From Salinisphaera sp. (lineage in GTDB: Bacteria; Pseudomonadota; Gammaproteobacteria; Nevskiales; Salinisphaeraceae): a stretch of 64,000 nt of DNA. This document shows, piece by piece, positions 1 to 10,010 of the stretch. Position 1 is the stretch's first letter. Each line of letters opens with the position of its first letter. Where the stretch lies: NCBI GenBank assembly GCA_027858915.1, contig JAQIBT010000088.1:1-64000 (forward strand). Reading direction: 5' to 3'. A program made the translations under genes and the position numbers. The notes below the pieces were generated by a model that was not told the DNA's origin, searched no databases, and worked only from the letters and a program-made list of their open reading frames with translations.

Positions 1-33
1 AAGAAGTACGGCTATCTGACCACTCCGGCCTGA
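1..33 (+). CDS. Possible 3' end of an upstream CDS (...KKYGYLTTPA*)
   Basis: Frame 1 opens the window and ends at TGA; too short to identify. Confidence 0.25.
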   Translation, partial: KKYGYLTTPA

Positions 34-115
34 TCGGCGGCAGACAACGCAGCGGACTTTTTGCTGGCCTATGCCGGCAACAATAGCGCTTGTCTATAAT
101 CAGGAATCTTTCACG

Positions 116-802
116 CTAAACCGCGGCGGACAGTCGAGTCTTGGCCGGGTGGTCTCGCATGGCTTCGGCCAGGGCTGCATCGCTGGCGATCGCGCGCCAG
201 ATCATCGTGAACAGCGCCGGCGCCTTGGCTGCCAGACCTTCGCCCTTGCCTCGCATCAGCCACATGGCGACGTTGCGATTGGCGATGCCCCAGATGAAAT
301 CAGAGATTTCGATTTCGTCGACTTCGTCTGTCAATACGCCGGCCTCTCGTCCTTCTCGGATCACCCCCAGAAATACCGACATCAATGCAGGCTGACGGAA
401 GGTATCGTCGTCGCGCCAGGTATTGAGATAGACCGAACTGAGAATAATCTGAGCCACCTCGGGATTGCGCTCAAAGTAGTCGAGCAGAACCCAGAACACC
501 TTGCGCAGACGGTCGCGAAAATTTTCGATTCCCTGCAGATGATCGATCATGCGGCCGGCCAGGATGCCGAGCCAGGTGTCCAGGCTCGCAAACAAGACGG
601 TTTCCTTGCTGCCGTAATACTTGTAGAGCGTCTGCAGGCTGATTCGTGCGTGCCGGGCAATTTCGATGAGTTTGACGCGATGGAATTCGCGCTCTGCGAA
701 CAGAACCAGCGCGGCTTGTTCGATGCGGCTGCGCGTCTGCGGGTCGAGTCGAGCGAGCGCCTGTTCGCGCTCGGCGGTGGTTTTCGGGTAGCGGTCGATC
801 AC
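116..802 (-). CDS. TetR/AcrR family transcriptional regulator
   Basis: N-terminal HTH: RIEQAALVLFAEREFHRVKLIEIARHARISLQTLYKYYGSKETVLFA. Confidence 0.9.
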   Translation of the reverse strand: MIDRYPKTTAEREQALARLDPQTRSRIEQAALVLFAEREFHRVKLIEIARHARISLQTLYKYYGSKETVLFASLDTWLGILAGRMIDHLQGIENFRDRLRKVFWVLLDYFERNPEVAQIILSSVYLNTWRDDDTFRQPALMSVFLGVIREGREAGVLTDEVDEIEISDFIWGIANRNVAMWLMRGKGEGLAAKAPALFTMIWRAIASDAALAEAMRDHPAKTRLSAAV

Positions 803-1067
803 GAGTAATATTCCTTACGGTTCTGTCGAAAGGACTTTATCAGCGCGCGCGTCTGCGCCCAAGCTTCGTTGGTGGTGTTTTTAATTGCGCGCAATACGAG
901 CAGCGAACGTTTTAGCCCAGAAGGAGGGCGCCCATCGTGTTCGTACGATAATCAATATTATCTTTGTGCGCTGCCGCAAGCTTGGATAAGCTGTAGTCCT
1001 TAGAACGTTTCTCGAATCGACGTTGTATGTATCCGCTTGCCTTTTGACCTGGGGGTCTGGAGTTCAA

Positions 1068-3326
1068 ATGTTCGCAATCCTGCTTGAAAAGATAAAAGCC
1101 GCGCGATTATTACCTCGTATTTCCGACACCGAACGCCAGGCACTGGAAGCTGGCTCGGTCTGGGTTGACGGACAATTATTTTCCGGTAATCCCGATTTCT
1201 TGAAGATAATGGCCGAGACCTATCCGGAGTTGTCCCGCGAAGAACAGGCGTTTATCGATGGTCCTGTCGAAGAGCTGTTGCATCGAGTGGATCGATGGCA
1301 GCTACGCCAGACGCGCCGAATTCCCGACGATATCTGGCGTTATCTCAGAGAGCAGGGATTTTTTGGGCTGATTATTCCCAGGCAATACGGCGGCTCCGAG
1401 TTCTCGACGCTGGCTCGCAGTGCGGTGATGATGAAAGTGGCCCAATTGGGGCCGGTCGGCACGCTGATTGTTATTCCGAACACGCTGGGCGCGGCCGAGT
1501 TGCTGATTGCCTACGGTAGTGAAGCACAAAGAAGCCAGTATCTTCCCCGATTGGCTACCGGTGAACTGGTCCCGTGCTTTGCGCTGACCGAGCCGACCGC
1601 AGGTTCCGATGCGGCCTCTATCAAGGCCGAGGGCGTCGTGTTTCGAGATGATAACGGCAGCGTTCAGGTACGGCTGAATTTCTCCAAACGCTATATCACG
1701 CTCGCACCGGTAGCCAACCTGGTGAGTCTGGCCTGTCGGCTGCACGATCCCGACAATATTCTTGGCAAGGGCATCGATCCCGGTATTACCGTGATTCTGC
1801 TGGAAAAGGGTATGCCGGGCCTGACACTCGGCGAACATCATCTGCCGATCGGCGCGTTCGACAACGGGCCGATATACGGCAAGAACGTGATTGCGCCGGT
1901 AGAGAACATCATCGGCGGTCCGGACAATGCCGGTCAGGGTTGGCGCATGCTGATGGAGCAACTCGGCGGCGGTCGGGCTGTGTCCTTGCCGGCGGGTGGC
2001 GTGGCGGCCGTCAAATCGAGCGCGGCGGCGGTTGGGCCGTACAGCATGGTGCGCGAGCAGTTCGGTATTCCTGTGGGTTTGATGGAAGGCGTAGAGGCCA
2101 AGATCGCGCGTATTGCCGCGTTGGCGTACACGATGGAATCGTCACGCGTGTACGTGTGTGCTGGCGTTGATAACGGTCATCAACCGCCGGTCATATCCGC
2201 GATCTTGAAACAGCAGACGACCGAAATTGGTCAGCAGGCGCTGATCGACGGCATGGATATCATGGCGGGCGCTGGCGTGATGCAGGGGCCAAACAATATT
2301 CTGGGGGATGCCTATACCGGTGCACCGGTAAGCGTGACTGTGGAAGGCGCGAATATTCTTACCCGGACGCTGATGATATTCGGGCAGGGGGCTGTGCGCT
2401 GTCATCCCTATGCATTGCCGACACTCAATGCGCTGCAAAACGACGATGTGAGTGCATTCCGCAAGGCTATTCTCGGCTGGGCTGCCCATTCAATCGCGAA
2501 CTTCGGGCGTGGCATCGTACGCGGGCTGACGCGGGGCGCGACGGTGAAAAGTCCGGTGGGCGGCGAAACTGCCCGCTATTTCAGAAAACTCGGCTGGGCC
2601 TCCACTCGCTTTGCGTTTCTGACCGATCTGGCGATGTTTTTCGTAGGCGGCAAACTCAAGCAGCGAGGCAAGCTGTCCGGACGTTTCGCCGATGCGCTGT
2701 CCTGGATGCTGTTCGGGCTGACAACGCTGCGCCGTTTCGAAGCAGAAGGCGCTCGCGCCGAAGATTTGCCGGTGGTCCACTGGGCGCTGAGCTACTGTCT
2801 GTTGCAGATCCAGAACGCCTTCGAGGGCATCTACAGCAACTTCGACGCGCCGGTAATCGGCTGGCTGCTGCGCCACCCAGGGCGTTTCTGGCTACGAATC
2901 AATCGTCTCTCTAACGGTCCGACCGACGCGATGGATCGCGCAGTTGCCGCGACTATCCAGACGCCTGGTGAGCAGTATCAGCGCATCGCCCTGGAGGGGC
3001 TGGGCACTCCGCGCGATAATGAGCCGGGTATGGGCCGCCTGCTGCACGCATGGAGACTGGTAAGCGCAGCTCAGCCGGCGACGCTCAAGGTGAAGAAAGC
3101 GCTGCGCCACAAGCAGATCGAGGCGGCAGATATGACCAGCGCGATTGAGCCTGCATTGCAGGCAGGCGTGATCACCGACAAGGAAGCACAGCAGATTCGC
3201 GAGGCAGAAGCGGCCCGGATCGAGGCTATTCAAGTCGACAGTTTTCCCAGCGAGGAGTACTACCAGGACAGTCTTGCCGCGCATGAGAATGACCCGGCGA
3301 CAATGGCACGCGCTGTCAATCAGTAG
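1068..3326 (+). CDS. fadE: Acyl-CoA dehydrogenase, FadE-like
   Basis: Acyl-CoA dehydrogenase motifs (CFALTEPTAGSDAASI, VEGANILTRTLMIFGQGA, long C-terminal FadE domain); internal ATG 1068 preferred over 1023. Confidence 0.85.
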   Translation: MFAILLEKIKAARLLPRISDTERQALEAGSVWVDGQLFSGNPDFLKIMAETYPELSREEQAFIDGPVEELLHRVDRWQLRQTRRIPDDIWRYLREQGFFGLIIPRQYGGSEFSTLARSAVMMKVAQLGPVGTLIVIPNTLGAAELLIAYGSEAQRSQYLPRLATGELVPCFALTEPTAGSDAASIKAEGVVFRDDNGSVQVRLNFSKRYITLAPVANLVSLACRLHDPDNILGKGIDPGITVILLEKGMPGLTLGEHHLPIGAFDNGPIYGKNVIAPVENIIGGPDNAGQGWRMLMEQLGGGRAVSLPAGGVAAVKSSAAAVGPYSMVREQFGIPVGLMEGVEAKIARIAALAYTMESSRVYVCAGVDNGHQPPVISAILKQQTTEIGQQALIDGMDIMAGAGVMQGPNNILGDAYTGAPVSVTVEGANILTRTLMIFGQGAVRCHPYALPTLNALQNDDVSAFRKAILGWAAHSIANFGRGIVRGLTRGATVKSPVGGETARYFRKLGWASTRFAFLTDLAMFFVGGKLKQRGKLSGRFADALSWMLFGLTTLRRFEAEGARAEDLPVVHWALSYCLLQIQNAFEGIYSNFDAPVIGWLLRHPGRFWLRINRLSNGPTDAMDRAVAATIQTPGEQYQRIALEGLGTPRDNEPGMGRLLHAWRLVSAAQPATLKVKKALRHKQIEAADMTSAIEPALQAGVITDKEAQQIREAEAARIEAIQVDSFPSEEYYQDSLAAHENDPATMARAVNQ

Positions 3327-3450
3327 TACCGACCTTTGAAAATCCTGGCCAATGATCGCGGTGCACAACCGCTGGGCTTGCATCGATGGCAGACATCGAT
3401 CGGCGGGCGCTTTGCTCGTTGGCTTGGACCGGCCATGGCAGAATGCGCGG

Positions 3451-4134
3451 ATGAGCACGATTTACGACGTCCCGCGCGTCAACACTAGCGGCTATACGCA
3501 CGGCGAAGAGGTCGCCAACGCCATTACCTCCGGCATCGGTACGGCGCTGTCCATCGCCGGATTGGTCGTGTTGGTCGTCTACGCTGCCCTGGAGGGCGGC
3601 GTCTGGCGTGTGATCGGGGTCACGATATTCGGTACCAGCCTGATCTTTTCGCATCTCGCATCCACGCTGTATCACGCGATCAGCCGCCCGCAACCCAAGC
3701 AGGTGCTGAAGCTGGTCGACCATCTGGCAATCTATGTCTTGATTGCGGGCACCTACACACCGTTTGCGCTGGTCAACCTGCGTGGCCCGTGGGGCTGGTC
3801 GCTGTTTGTGCTTATATGGTTGCTGGGACTGTCGGGCGTTGTGATCAAGACGACGCGTCTGGCGCAGGTGCCTTTTCTGTCGACGGCGTTCTATCTGGCC
3901 ATGGGCTGGACCGTCATCATCGTGATCAAGCCCCTGTTGGCGGCGGTTGCACCCGGCGGCATCTGGCTGCTGTTGGCAGGTGGCCTATCGTATACCGCAG
4001 GCGTGGCTTTTTACGCCTGGAATCGGCTGCCTTACAACCACGCGATATGGCATCTGTTCGTAATCGGCGGCAGCGTGTTTCATTTCCTGGCTGTCCTGTT
4101 CTATGTCGTGCCGCTGGCGTCGGCGGCTCTGTAG
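3451..4134 (+). CDS. Hemolysin III / PAQR family membrane protein
   Basis: HGEEVANAITSGIGTALSIAG..., SHLASTLYHAIS, HLFVIGGSVFHFLAVLFYV; multiple TM helices; start at 3451 preferred. Confidence 0.85.
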   Translation: MSTIYDVPRVNTSGYTHGEEVANAITSGIGTALSIAGLVVLVVYAALEGGVWRVIGVTIFGTSLIFSHLASTLYHAISRPQPKQVLKLVDHLAIYVLIAGTYTPFALVNLRGPWGWSLFVLIWLLGLSGVVIKTTRLAQVPFLSTAFYLAMGWTVIIVIKPLLAAVAPGGIWLLLAGGLSYTAGVAFYAWNRLPYNHAIWHLFVIGGSVFHFLAVLFYVVPLASAAL

Positions 4135-4223
4135 CGCAGAGGAAGCAGAAGACTGTTTATTCGCAGATTCACGCAGATGAACGCCGATTGACAATACGCT
4201 GACTGAGGAACTGTTGAACGCTG

Positions 4224-6074
4224 ATGGATAACAGAGCACAGAAGACGCCGAAGCAGGTACTGCAGTCGGTTTTCGGCTATCCCGAATTTCGCGGGCGTCA
4301 GGCCGAGATCATCGGCGCGGTATGCCGCGGTGAAGATGCGCTGGTGCTCATGCCGACCGGCGGCGGCAAATCCCTGTGCTATCAGATCCCGGCGCTGGTG
4401 CGTGAGGGCATAGCGGTTGTGGTTTCGCCGCTGATTGCGTTGATGGCCGATCAGGTCGCCGCACTCAAGCTGCTCGGCGTTCGAGCGACTTATCTCAACT
4501 CGACGCTGGAATTCGCAGAGCAGCAGGCCATCGAGCGCGACATGGCTGCCGGCGCGCTAGACCTTATCTATGTCGCACCGGAACGGCTGATGCAGCCGCG
4601 AATGCTGGAGCTGATCGAGCGCTGCAACGTATCGCTGTTTGCGATCGACGAAGCGCATTGTGTCTCGCAGTGGGGTCATGATTTTCGGCCGGAATATCGG
4701 GGGCTGGTGGCACTGGCCGAACGGTTTCCAAACGTGCCGCGCCTGGCACTCACCGCGACCGCTGATCTCCCGACGCGGGCCGAGATCATCGAGCAGTTGG
4801 GCTTGCAGCAGGCCGCGGTGTTCCTGCACAGCTTCGATCGGCCGAACATCCAGTATCGCGTGGCCGAGCGTGGGAGTGCGCGCCAGCAGCTGCTGGACTT
4901 CATCGACCGCGAGCACGCCGATCAGGCCGGGATCGTCTATTGTCTGTCACGCCGCAAGGTCGAAGAAACCGCTGAGTGGCTGACGGCACGCGGCAAGACA
5001 GCATTGGCTTACCACGCGGGTCTGTCGCCGGCGCTGCGACAGACCCATCAGGCGCGTTTCCTGCGGGAAGAGGGCGTCATCATCTGTGCGACCGTAGCCT
5101 TTGGTATGGGTATCGACAAGCCCGATGTGCGTTTTGTGGCGCATCTGGATCTGCCGGCCAGCGTCGAGGCCTATTATCAGGAAACCGGGCGTGCCGGACG
5201 CGACGGCACGCCGGCGACGGCCTGGATGCTCTATGGGCTGAACGATGTCATTCAGCGCCGCAAGATGATCGAGCAGGGCAACGCACCTATCGAGCGCAAG
5301 CGCGTCGAACAGGCCAAGCTCGATGCCATGCTGGCCTACTGCGAGATTGCCAGTTGCCGACGTGTGAACCTGCTGGGCTATTTCGGTGAGTCCCGCGAGA
5401 CCGACTGCGGCAATTGCGATACCTGTCTCAATCCGCCCGACACCTTCGATGCCACGCGTTATGCCCGCATGGCCCTCTCAGCGATCTATCGAACCGGACA
5501 GCGCTACGGCACCGGCTATATCGTCGACCATCTGCGCGGCGTGTCCGGTGACCGGTCGAAAAGCCAGGGTCACGAAGTGCTGTCCACCTTCGGCGTTGGC
5601 AACGAATTGGAAACGCGAGCCTGGCGCTCGATCCTCCGGCAGCTGATCGCACTCGGCCATGTCCGCGTGGACGATGCCTACGGCGGTTTGAACCTGGCGC
5701 CGGAATGTCGCGGCCTGCTAAAAGGCGAGCGCAATCTGGAACTGCGGGCCGATCGTAAGGCAAGCCGTAGCCGGCGCGCGCGCGTCAAGAAGGAACTGCC
5801 GCCGATAGAGCTCGAGGACGAACCGCTCTGGGAAGCCTTGCGGGCGCTGCGCATGGCGTTCGCACGCGAGCAGGACGTGCCGCCCTACGTCATTTTTCAC
5901 GACGCGACGCTGCGGGAAATGCTCGCCCGCAAGCCGACCGCGGTTATCGAGCTGGAAGACCTGCCTGGCGTGGGGGAAAAGAAACGCGACGCCTACGGCC
6001 GCGCGTTCGTTGAGCTCATCGGTGAACATGCCGATTCATGTTCTAGCAGAAGACGAAAGCCTGGCCGCCAATAA
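4224..6074 (+). CDS. recQ: ATP-dependent DNA helicase RecQ
   Basis: [40 protein letters not shown], zinc-binding Cys cluster and C-terminal HRDC domain. Confidence 0.95.
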   Translation: MDNRAQKTPKQVLQSVFGYPEFRGRQAEIIGAVCRGEDALVLMPTGGGKSLCYQIPALVREGIAVVVSPLIALMADQVAALKLLGVRATYLNSTLEFAEQQAIERDMAAGALDLIYVAPERLMQPRMLELIERCNVSLFAIDEAHCVSQWGHDFRPEYRGLVALAERFPNVPRLALTATADLPTRAEIIEQLGLQQAAVFLHSFDRPNIQYRVAERGSARQQLLDFIDREHADQAGIVYCLSRRKVEETAEWLTARGKTALAYHAGLSPALRQTHQARFLREEGVIICATVAFGMGIDKPDVRFVAHLDLPASVEAYYQETGRAGRDGTPATAWMLYGLNDVIQRRKMIEQGNAPIERKRVEQAKLDAMLAYCEIASCRRVNLLGYFGESRETDCGNCDTCLNPPDTFDATRYARMALSAIYRTGQRYGTGYIVDHLRGVSGDRSKSQGHEVLSTFGVGNELETRAWRSILRQLIALGHVRVDDAYGGLNLAPECRGLLKGERNLELRADRKASRSRRARVKKELPPIELEDEPLWEALRALRMAFAREQDVPPYVIFHDATLREMLARKPTAVIELEDLPGVGEKKRDAYGRAFVELIGEHADSCSSRRRKPGRQ

Positions 6075-6328
6075 TCGAGCACGGAGCAAGCGGCCGGGGC
6101 GCAAACAAGACACATGATGTGGATAAGCACGATCCAAGCGGTTCAACTTGCGCAGATAAAAAAGCGTTCTACTGCGGCTGGCACGAACACTCGCAAGACT
6201 TGTATATATCAGCGGTATAATGCTGAACATTCAGTCTCTCCGTCCTGAATCTACGCTATCTGCGGACAACGGTCGTGAATTGCCACGATTCCGGGTAGGA
6301 TTGATGGGATCCAAAGAGTGATGATGTC

Positions 6329-6997
6329 ATGACACCGTTTGAAACCATCGAAGCTGCGGCGATTGAGCGTCTTGGTGGGCTGGATGAGCTGGAATCTCGC
6401 CTGGTCCGGCCAGAGCCGCCGGAATCATTGGCAATGATCGGGGACGATCGTTATCTGTCGGTCATGTGCCGGCGCATATTTCGTGCCGGGCTGACTCATC
6501 GCCTGGTGGACAACCGTTGGCCAGCCTTCGAAATCGCGTTCGATGATTTCGAGCTGGTGCACGTCGCTGCATTGTCTGATGAGGATTTGCAACGACTGGC
6601 CAGGGATGAAAGTCTGATCCGTCATAAAGGGAAGATACGATCGGTTCGCGACAACGCAATCGCCATGCAGGCCATTGTCGAAGAATTTGGCAGTATGGGA
6701 TTCTGGCTGGCCGAATGGCCGGAAAAAGAGATAGTGGATTTGTGGGCAGAGCTGAAGAAACGCTTCACACAGCTCGGCGGCCAGTCCGGGCAGCGCTTCT
6801 TGCGCATGGCCGGCAAGGATACGTTTTTGCTGACGGACTGGGTCATCAAGGGGATGGTGCACTGGTCAATCTTTGCCGAACGAACGACCAGTCAGAACGC
6901 AAAGCGTGAAATTCAGGCGTGCTTCAACGAATACATGGAAACCTCTGGACGTCCTCTGTGTCAGATCAGCCAAATTATTTCTTTTTCAGTGGGTTGA
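6329..6997 (+). CDS. DNA-3-methyladenine glycosylase I-like / HhH-GPD family protein
   Basis: Glycosylase-like architecture (RRIFRAGLTHRLVDNRWPAFEIAFDDF; DESLIRHKGKIRSVRDNA). Confidence 0.6.
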   Translation: MTPFETIEAAAIERLGGLDELESRLVRPEPPESLAMIGDDRYLSVMCRRIFRAGLTHRLVDNRWPAFEIAFDDFELVHVAALSDEDLQRLARDESLIRHKGKIRSVRDNAIAMQAIVEEFGSMGFWLAEWPEKEIVDLWAELKKRFTQLGGQSGQRFLRMAGKDTFLLTDWVIKGMVHWSIFAERTTSQNAKREIQACFNEYMETSGRPLCQISQIISFSVG

Positions 6998-7038
6998 ATA
7001 TTATCTTGAAGAATTCGAATGCAGCCGGCAGGCATTTG

Positions 7039-7848
7039 CTGATGGTCGCTATCGCGATTGGCTTGATGGTCACGCTTTCGGCCTGCGGGTCCAGGCAAAG
7101 CGATACCGTGCAGGTAGAGGGTCAGCTGAACACGGCCAACAGCGGACGAATGCCCAAGAACGCGAGTGCCCGAATCAGTCTTGTCCAACATGCGGGTGAC
7201 AAGGGGCACATCGTAGTCGAGCAAACGCTGCACGGCCTGGGAAAACCGCCGGTTAAATTCAATCTGGACGTGCGCCGAGCCTTGCTGACTCCGGGGGGGC
7301 AGTACGGGCTGAATGCAGAGATTCTCAATGCTGACGGCAATGTGATCTGGCAGACACCCGTGCCGCAATCGGTTCAGCCGTTGGCCAGCACGCCACCTGC
7401 GCCGTCCTCGTTGATGCTCCAACGCGTCTCTGATACCCAGGATGTCGAGTTTGTAAATTTTGTTTGTGCTGACAAGTTCAGCTTTGGTGCTGCGCGACAG
7501 AACAAGCAGGCATTGGTCCATCTGGGGCGTCGACAGCTCAAGCTAGCCGCCGAGGCGTCTGCTGGAACCCGTACAGCAACCTATACAGACGATCACAAGA
7601 ACTCTCTGACATTTAAAAAAGATTCCGTCGCCTTGACGTTAGACGGCGTAACGCATTCCGATTGTCACAGTGTGCCGGCTCACGCCGAGCAGCCGGCTAA
7701 GCCGGAAGCGGTGAAGGGCGATAATGACTCCAACAACACGCAGCCGGCTGAGAATGCCGGTGGCACCCACGATGCGTCGGATAATTCGCAAGTGAATGAT
7801 AAGAAAAGAAATAAAGAAGAAAGTGTCGACCAGAAAAAGGGCGACTAG
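7039..7848 (+). CDS. Putative lipoprotein, function unknown
   Basis: Lipobox-like LMVTLSACGS near N-terminus; acidic/Asn-rich C-terminal tail; start uncertain. Confidence 0.55.
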   Translation: MMVAIAIGLMVTLSACGSRQSDTVQVEGQLNTANSGRMPKNASARISLVQHAGDKGHIVVEQTLHGLGKPPVKFNLDVRRALLTPGGQYGLNAEILNADGNVIWQTPVPQSVQPLASTPPAPSSLMLQRVSDTQDVEFVNFVCADKFSFGAARQNKQALVHLGRRQLKLAAEASAGTRTATYTDDHKNSLTFKKDSVALTLDGVTHSDCHSVPAHAEQPAKPEAVKGDNDSNNTQPAENAGGTHDASDNSQVNDKKRNKEESVDQKKGD

Positions 7849-8063
7849 CATCCGCTTTCCGCAACCAATCGCTCGGCCGGAGTTCGCTAGAGATATCGAC
7901 GAGGGAAGTTTCCTGTGGCTTCTTCACACAGGTAAGCTGATATCCACTAACCAGCCCGCATCGTAGTTCCATTACGCAGATCTGATATCGTAAGACTCCT
8001 GTGAAAGCGGGTTGTTTTCGGTACCAAACGTGGAGGTGCATCGTGCCTGGCAATCGGTTGGAT

Positions 8064-8411
8064 ATGGGTTGGAAAAGCAGCGTTGGCATGGCCTTGCTGG
8101 CTGCTCTGATTGGCATGAATATTCCGATCAGTGCCTACGCACAGTCCGAGTACACCGAACATTGCCAGCGGCTGTGGCCGAGCGATCCAGACGCGTTCTC
8201 CCTGTGCCAGAATCTGCAGAATCGTAACCGCCGCGAGTTCACCGTTTTTCTCAAGTCACATCGGTTGAGCGCTTCAGATCTCGAACAACGCGCCAATGCC
8301 GGCGACCGGTCGGCAACCATTGCCCAGGCATGCCTGACCCGCTGGCGTCCTGATTACGAGATGGTATGGCGCTGTACCCGGACTTCATACGCCACCCAGT
8401 CGCCGGAGTAA
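8064..8411 (+). CDS. Small secreted hypothetical protein
   Basis: Signal peptide MGWKSSVGMALLAALIGMNIPISAYAQ; paired Cys residues. Confidence 0.5.
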   Translation: MGWKSSVGMALLAALIGMNIPISAYAQSEYTEHCQRLWPSDPDAFSLCQNLQNRNRREFTVFLKSHRLSASDLEQRANAGDRSATIAQACLTRWRPDYEMVWRCTRTSYATQSPE

Positions 8412-8443
8412 AACATCCTTCAACTTTGACGCGGGATGTTTTA
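8409..8443 (+). terminator. Stem-loop overlapping stop codon of upstream ORF, candidate intrinsic terminator
   Basis: Perfect 10-bp inverted repeat TAAAACATCC (8409-8418) / GGATGTTTTA (8434-8443). Confidence 0.5.
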
Positions 8444-8617
8444 CTGCGAGCGAGGACCTGCCCAGCGGTCGAGCGACCGTTGGCAGGGAATTGGTGAAAT
8501 GGTCATTCGGCATCGGGCAGGTGGCGGCGACGCTATATTGTTAGCCAGAACGGCCGATAACAGACCAGAAGAACTCGAATCGGCCATAAAACTGAACACA
8601 GACTCGAGCATCGGATA

Positions 8618-9694
8618 GTGGCAAGGACACGACGTCAGCGCTCGCCTGAAGATGTGGCGGTTGGCAAGACGCTGCCGCCACATCGCCTCGCCATATTGAA
8701 TACGTTGTTCGCCTTCGTGGTATTCGCAGGGCTGATTTTTGCTGCCTTGAACGTGTACGTCGGTAACTCGCCTCTGGCTTTGGCAGAAGTGTGTTTGGCG
8801 GCGTTCACGCTGATTATCTGGCGACTGGTGCGCGCCGGCAAGCATCCAGCGTTGTGTATCAGCCTGTATCTTTTCGTACTTTTCTCGGTAGGGCTGCTGG
8901 CGATGGCGTTGCCCAAGACCACCAGCAGTGTGTTCTGCTGGGTGCTATTGATACCAATATTGTCGCACCTGCTTCTTGGGCGATGGCTGGGGTTGTGCTA
9001 TTCGGGCGTTTTCCTCAGTTGTGCCGGGCTGATTTTCTTCATGCGTTTTGGCGGGGAGCCAGGTTTTGATGATCCGGCTTCGGTAGCCAACGTCGTTATA
9101 TCCGCGATCAGTATCGTGTGCTTCTCTCACGTGTACGAGTTCAGTCGTGAGGCAACGGATCACAAACTGCGTCGGATGGCGATGATCGATCCGCTGACGG
9201 GCCTCGCAAATCGAATGCTGTACCGGCAGTGGTTTGAAACCGCGCGAGCCAATGCGCAGATCGCGAACAAACCGCTGTCACTGGTCGTGGCTGATATCGA
9301 TCACTTCAAGAATCTCAATGATACCTACGGACACGAAGCCGGTGACCGTGCCCTGTGTTTTGTGTCGAGCGTGCTCGAGAGAACACTCGGTGCGCGTGGT
9401 CGCCTCTGTCGTATCGGCGGCGAGGAGTTTTCGATAATTCTGCCTGCAACGGATGCCGCCCAGGCCGTCGCCATCGCTGACGAACTCTGTCGAACGATGC
9501 GGCAATCGCCATGGCGATTCGATTCGACCGCCGTATCGGTCACGTTGAGCATGGGGGTTGCCCAGCTCGGTGTTGACGGCGATGAATTGAAAACCCTCTT
9601 CCAGGCTGCAGATCACCGTATGTATCGAAGTAAATCGCAGGGCAGGAATCAGGTCAGCGGATCCGATCTGGAGGGCGACAGCCTGGCGAACTGA
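8618..9694 (+). CDS. Membrane-anchored GGDEF diguanylate cyclase
   Basis: N-terminal TM segments; DPLTGLANR, DIDHFKNLNDTYGHEAGD, RIGGEEF; GTG start. Confidence 0.9.
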   Translation: MARTRRQRSPEDVAVGKTLPPHRLAILNTLFAFVVFAGLIFAALNVYVGNSPLALAEVCLAAFTLIIWRLVRAGKHPALCISLYLFVLFSVGLLAMALPKTTSSVFCWVLLIPILSHLLLGRWLGLCYSGVFLSCAGLIFFMRFGGEPGFDDPASVANVVISAISIVCFSHVYEFSREATDHKLRRMAMIDPLTGLANRMLYRQWFETARANAQIANKPLSLVVADIDHFKNLNDTYGHEAGDRALCFVSSVLERTLGARGRLCRIGGEEFSIILPATDAAQAVAIADELCRTMRQSPWRFDSTAVSVTLSMGVAQLGVDGDELKTLFQAADHRMYRSKSQGRNQVSGSDLEGDSLAN

Positions 9695-10010
9695 CAAGCT
9701 AGCGAGATACGCCAGCGACCGCGAATAAAAGCGCCGAAGAAACAGATGCGGCTGCGAACGATTCCTACGGCCCAGGTTCCTGAGAGATTGTTGGACCAGC
9801 TCGACGAATGCCGTTTGGTTTGCAAGTCAGAGATGGCTGGCTCAGACCATCTCGAGACCAGAGCCGGTCTCGAGATGTCCGCGCCTTCGGGCCGGTGAAT
9901 GCTGTCTGGTCTTGCGCGCATCGGTGGATCCGATGCCCCGGCTTTCAATCCAGGAAAGCCGGAGCATTGGTCGGGTCACCGACAACAAGTCAATGCTGAC
10001 GAAACCAATA

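Noticed and set aside
71-808. 245-aa plus-strand ORF opposite the TetR gene
   Set aside because: No recognisable domain; TetR HTH on the minus strand explains the region
6179-6194. TGGCACGAACACTCGC as sigma-54 promoter for the 6329 gene
   Set aside because: GG/GC spacing is off by one
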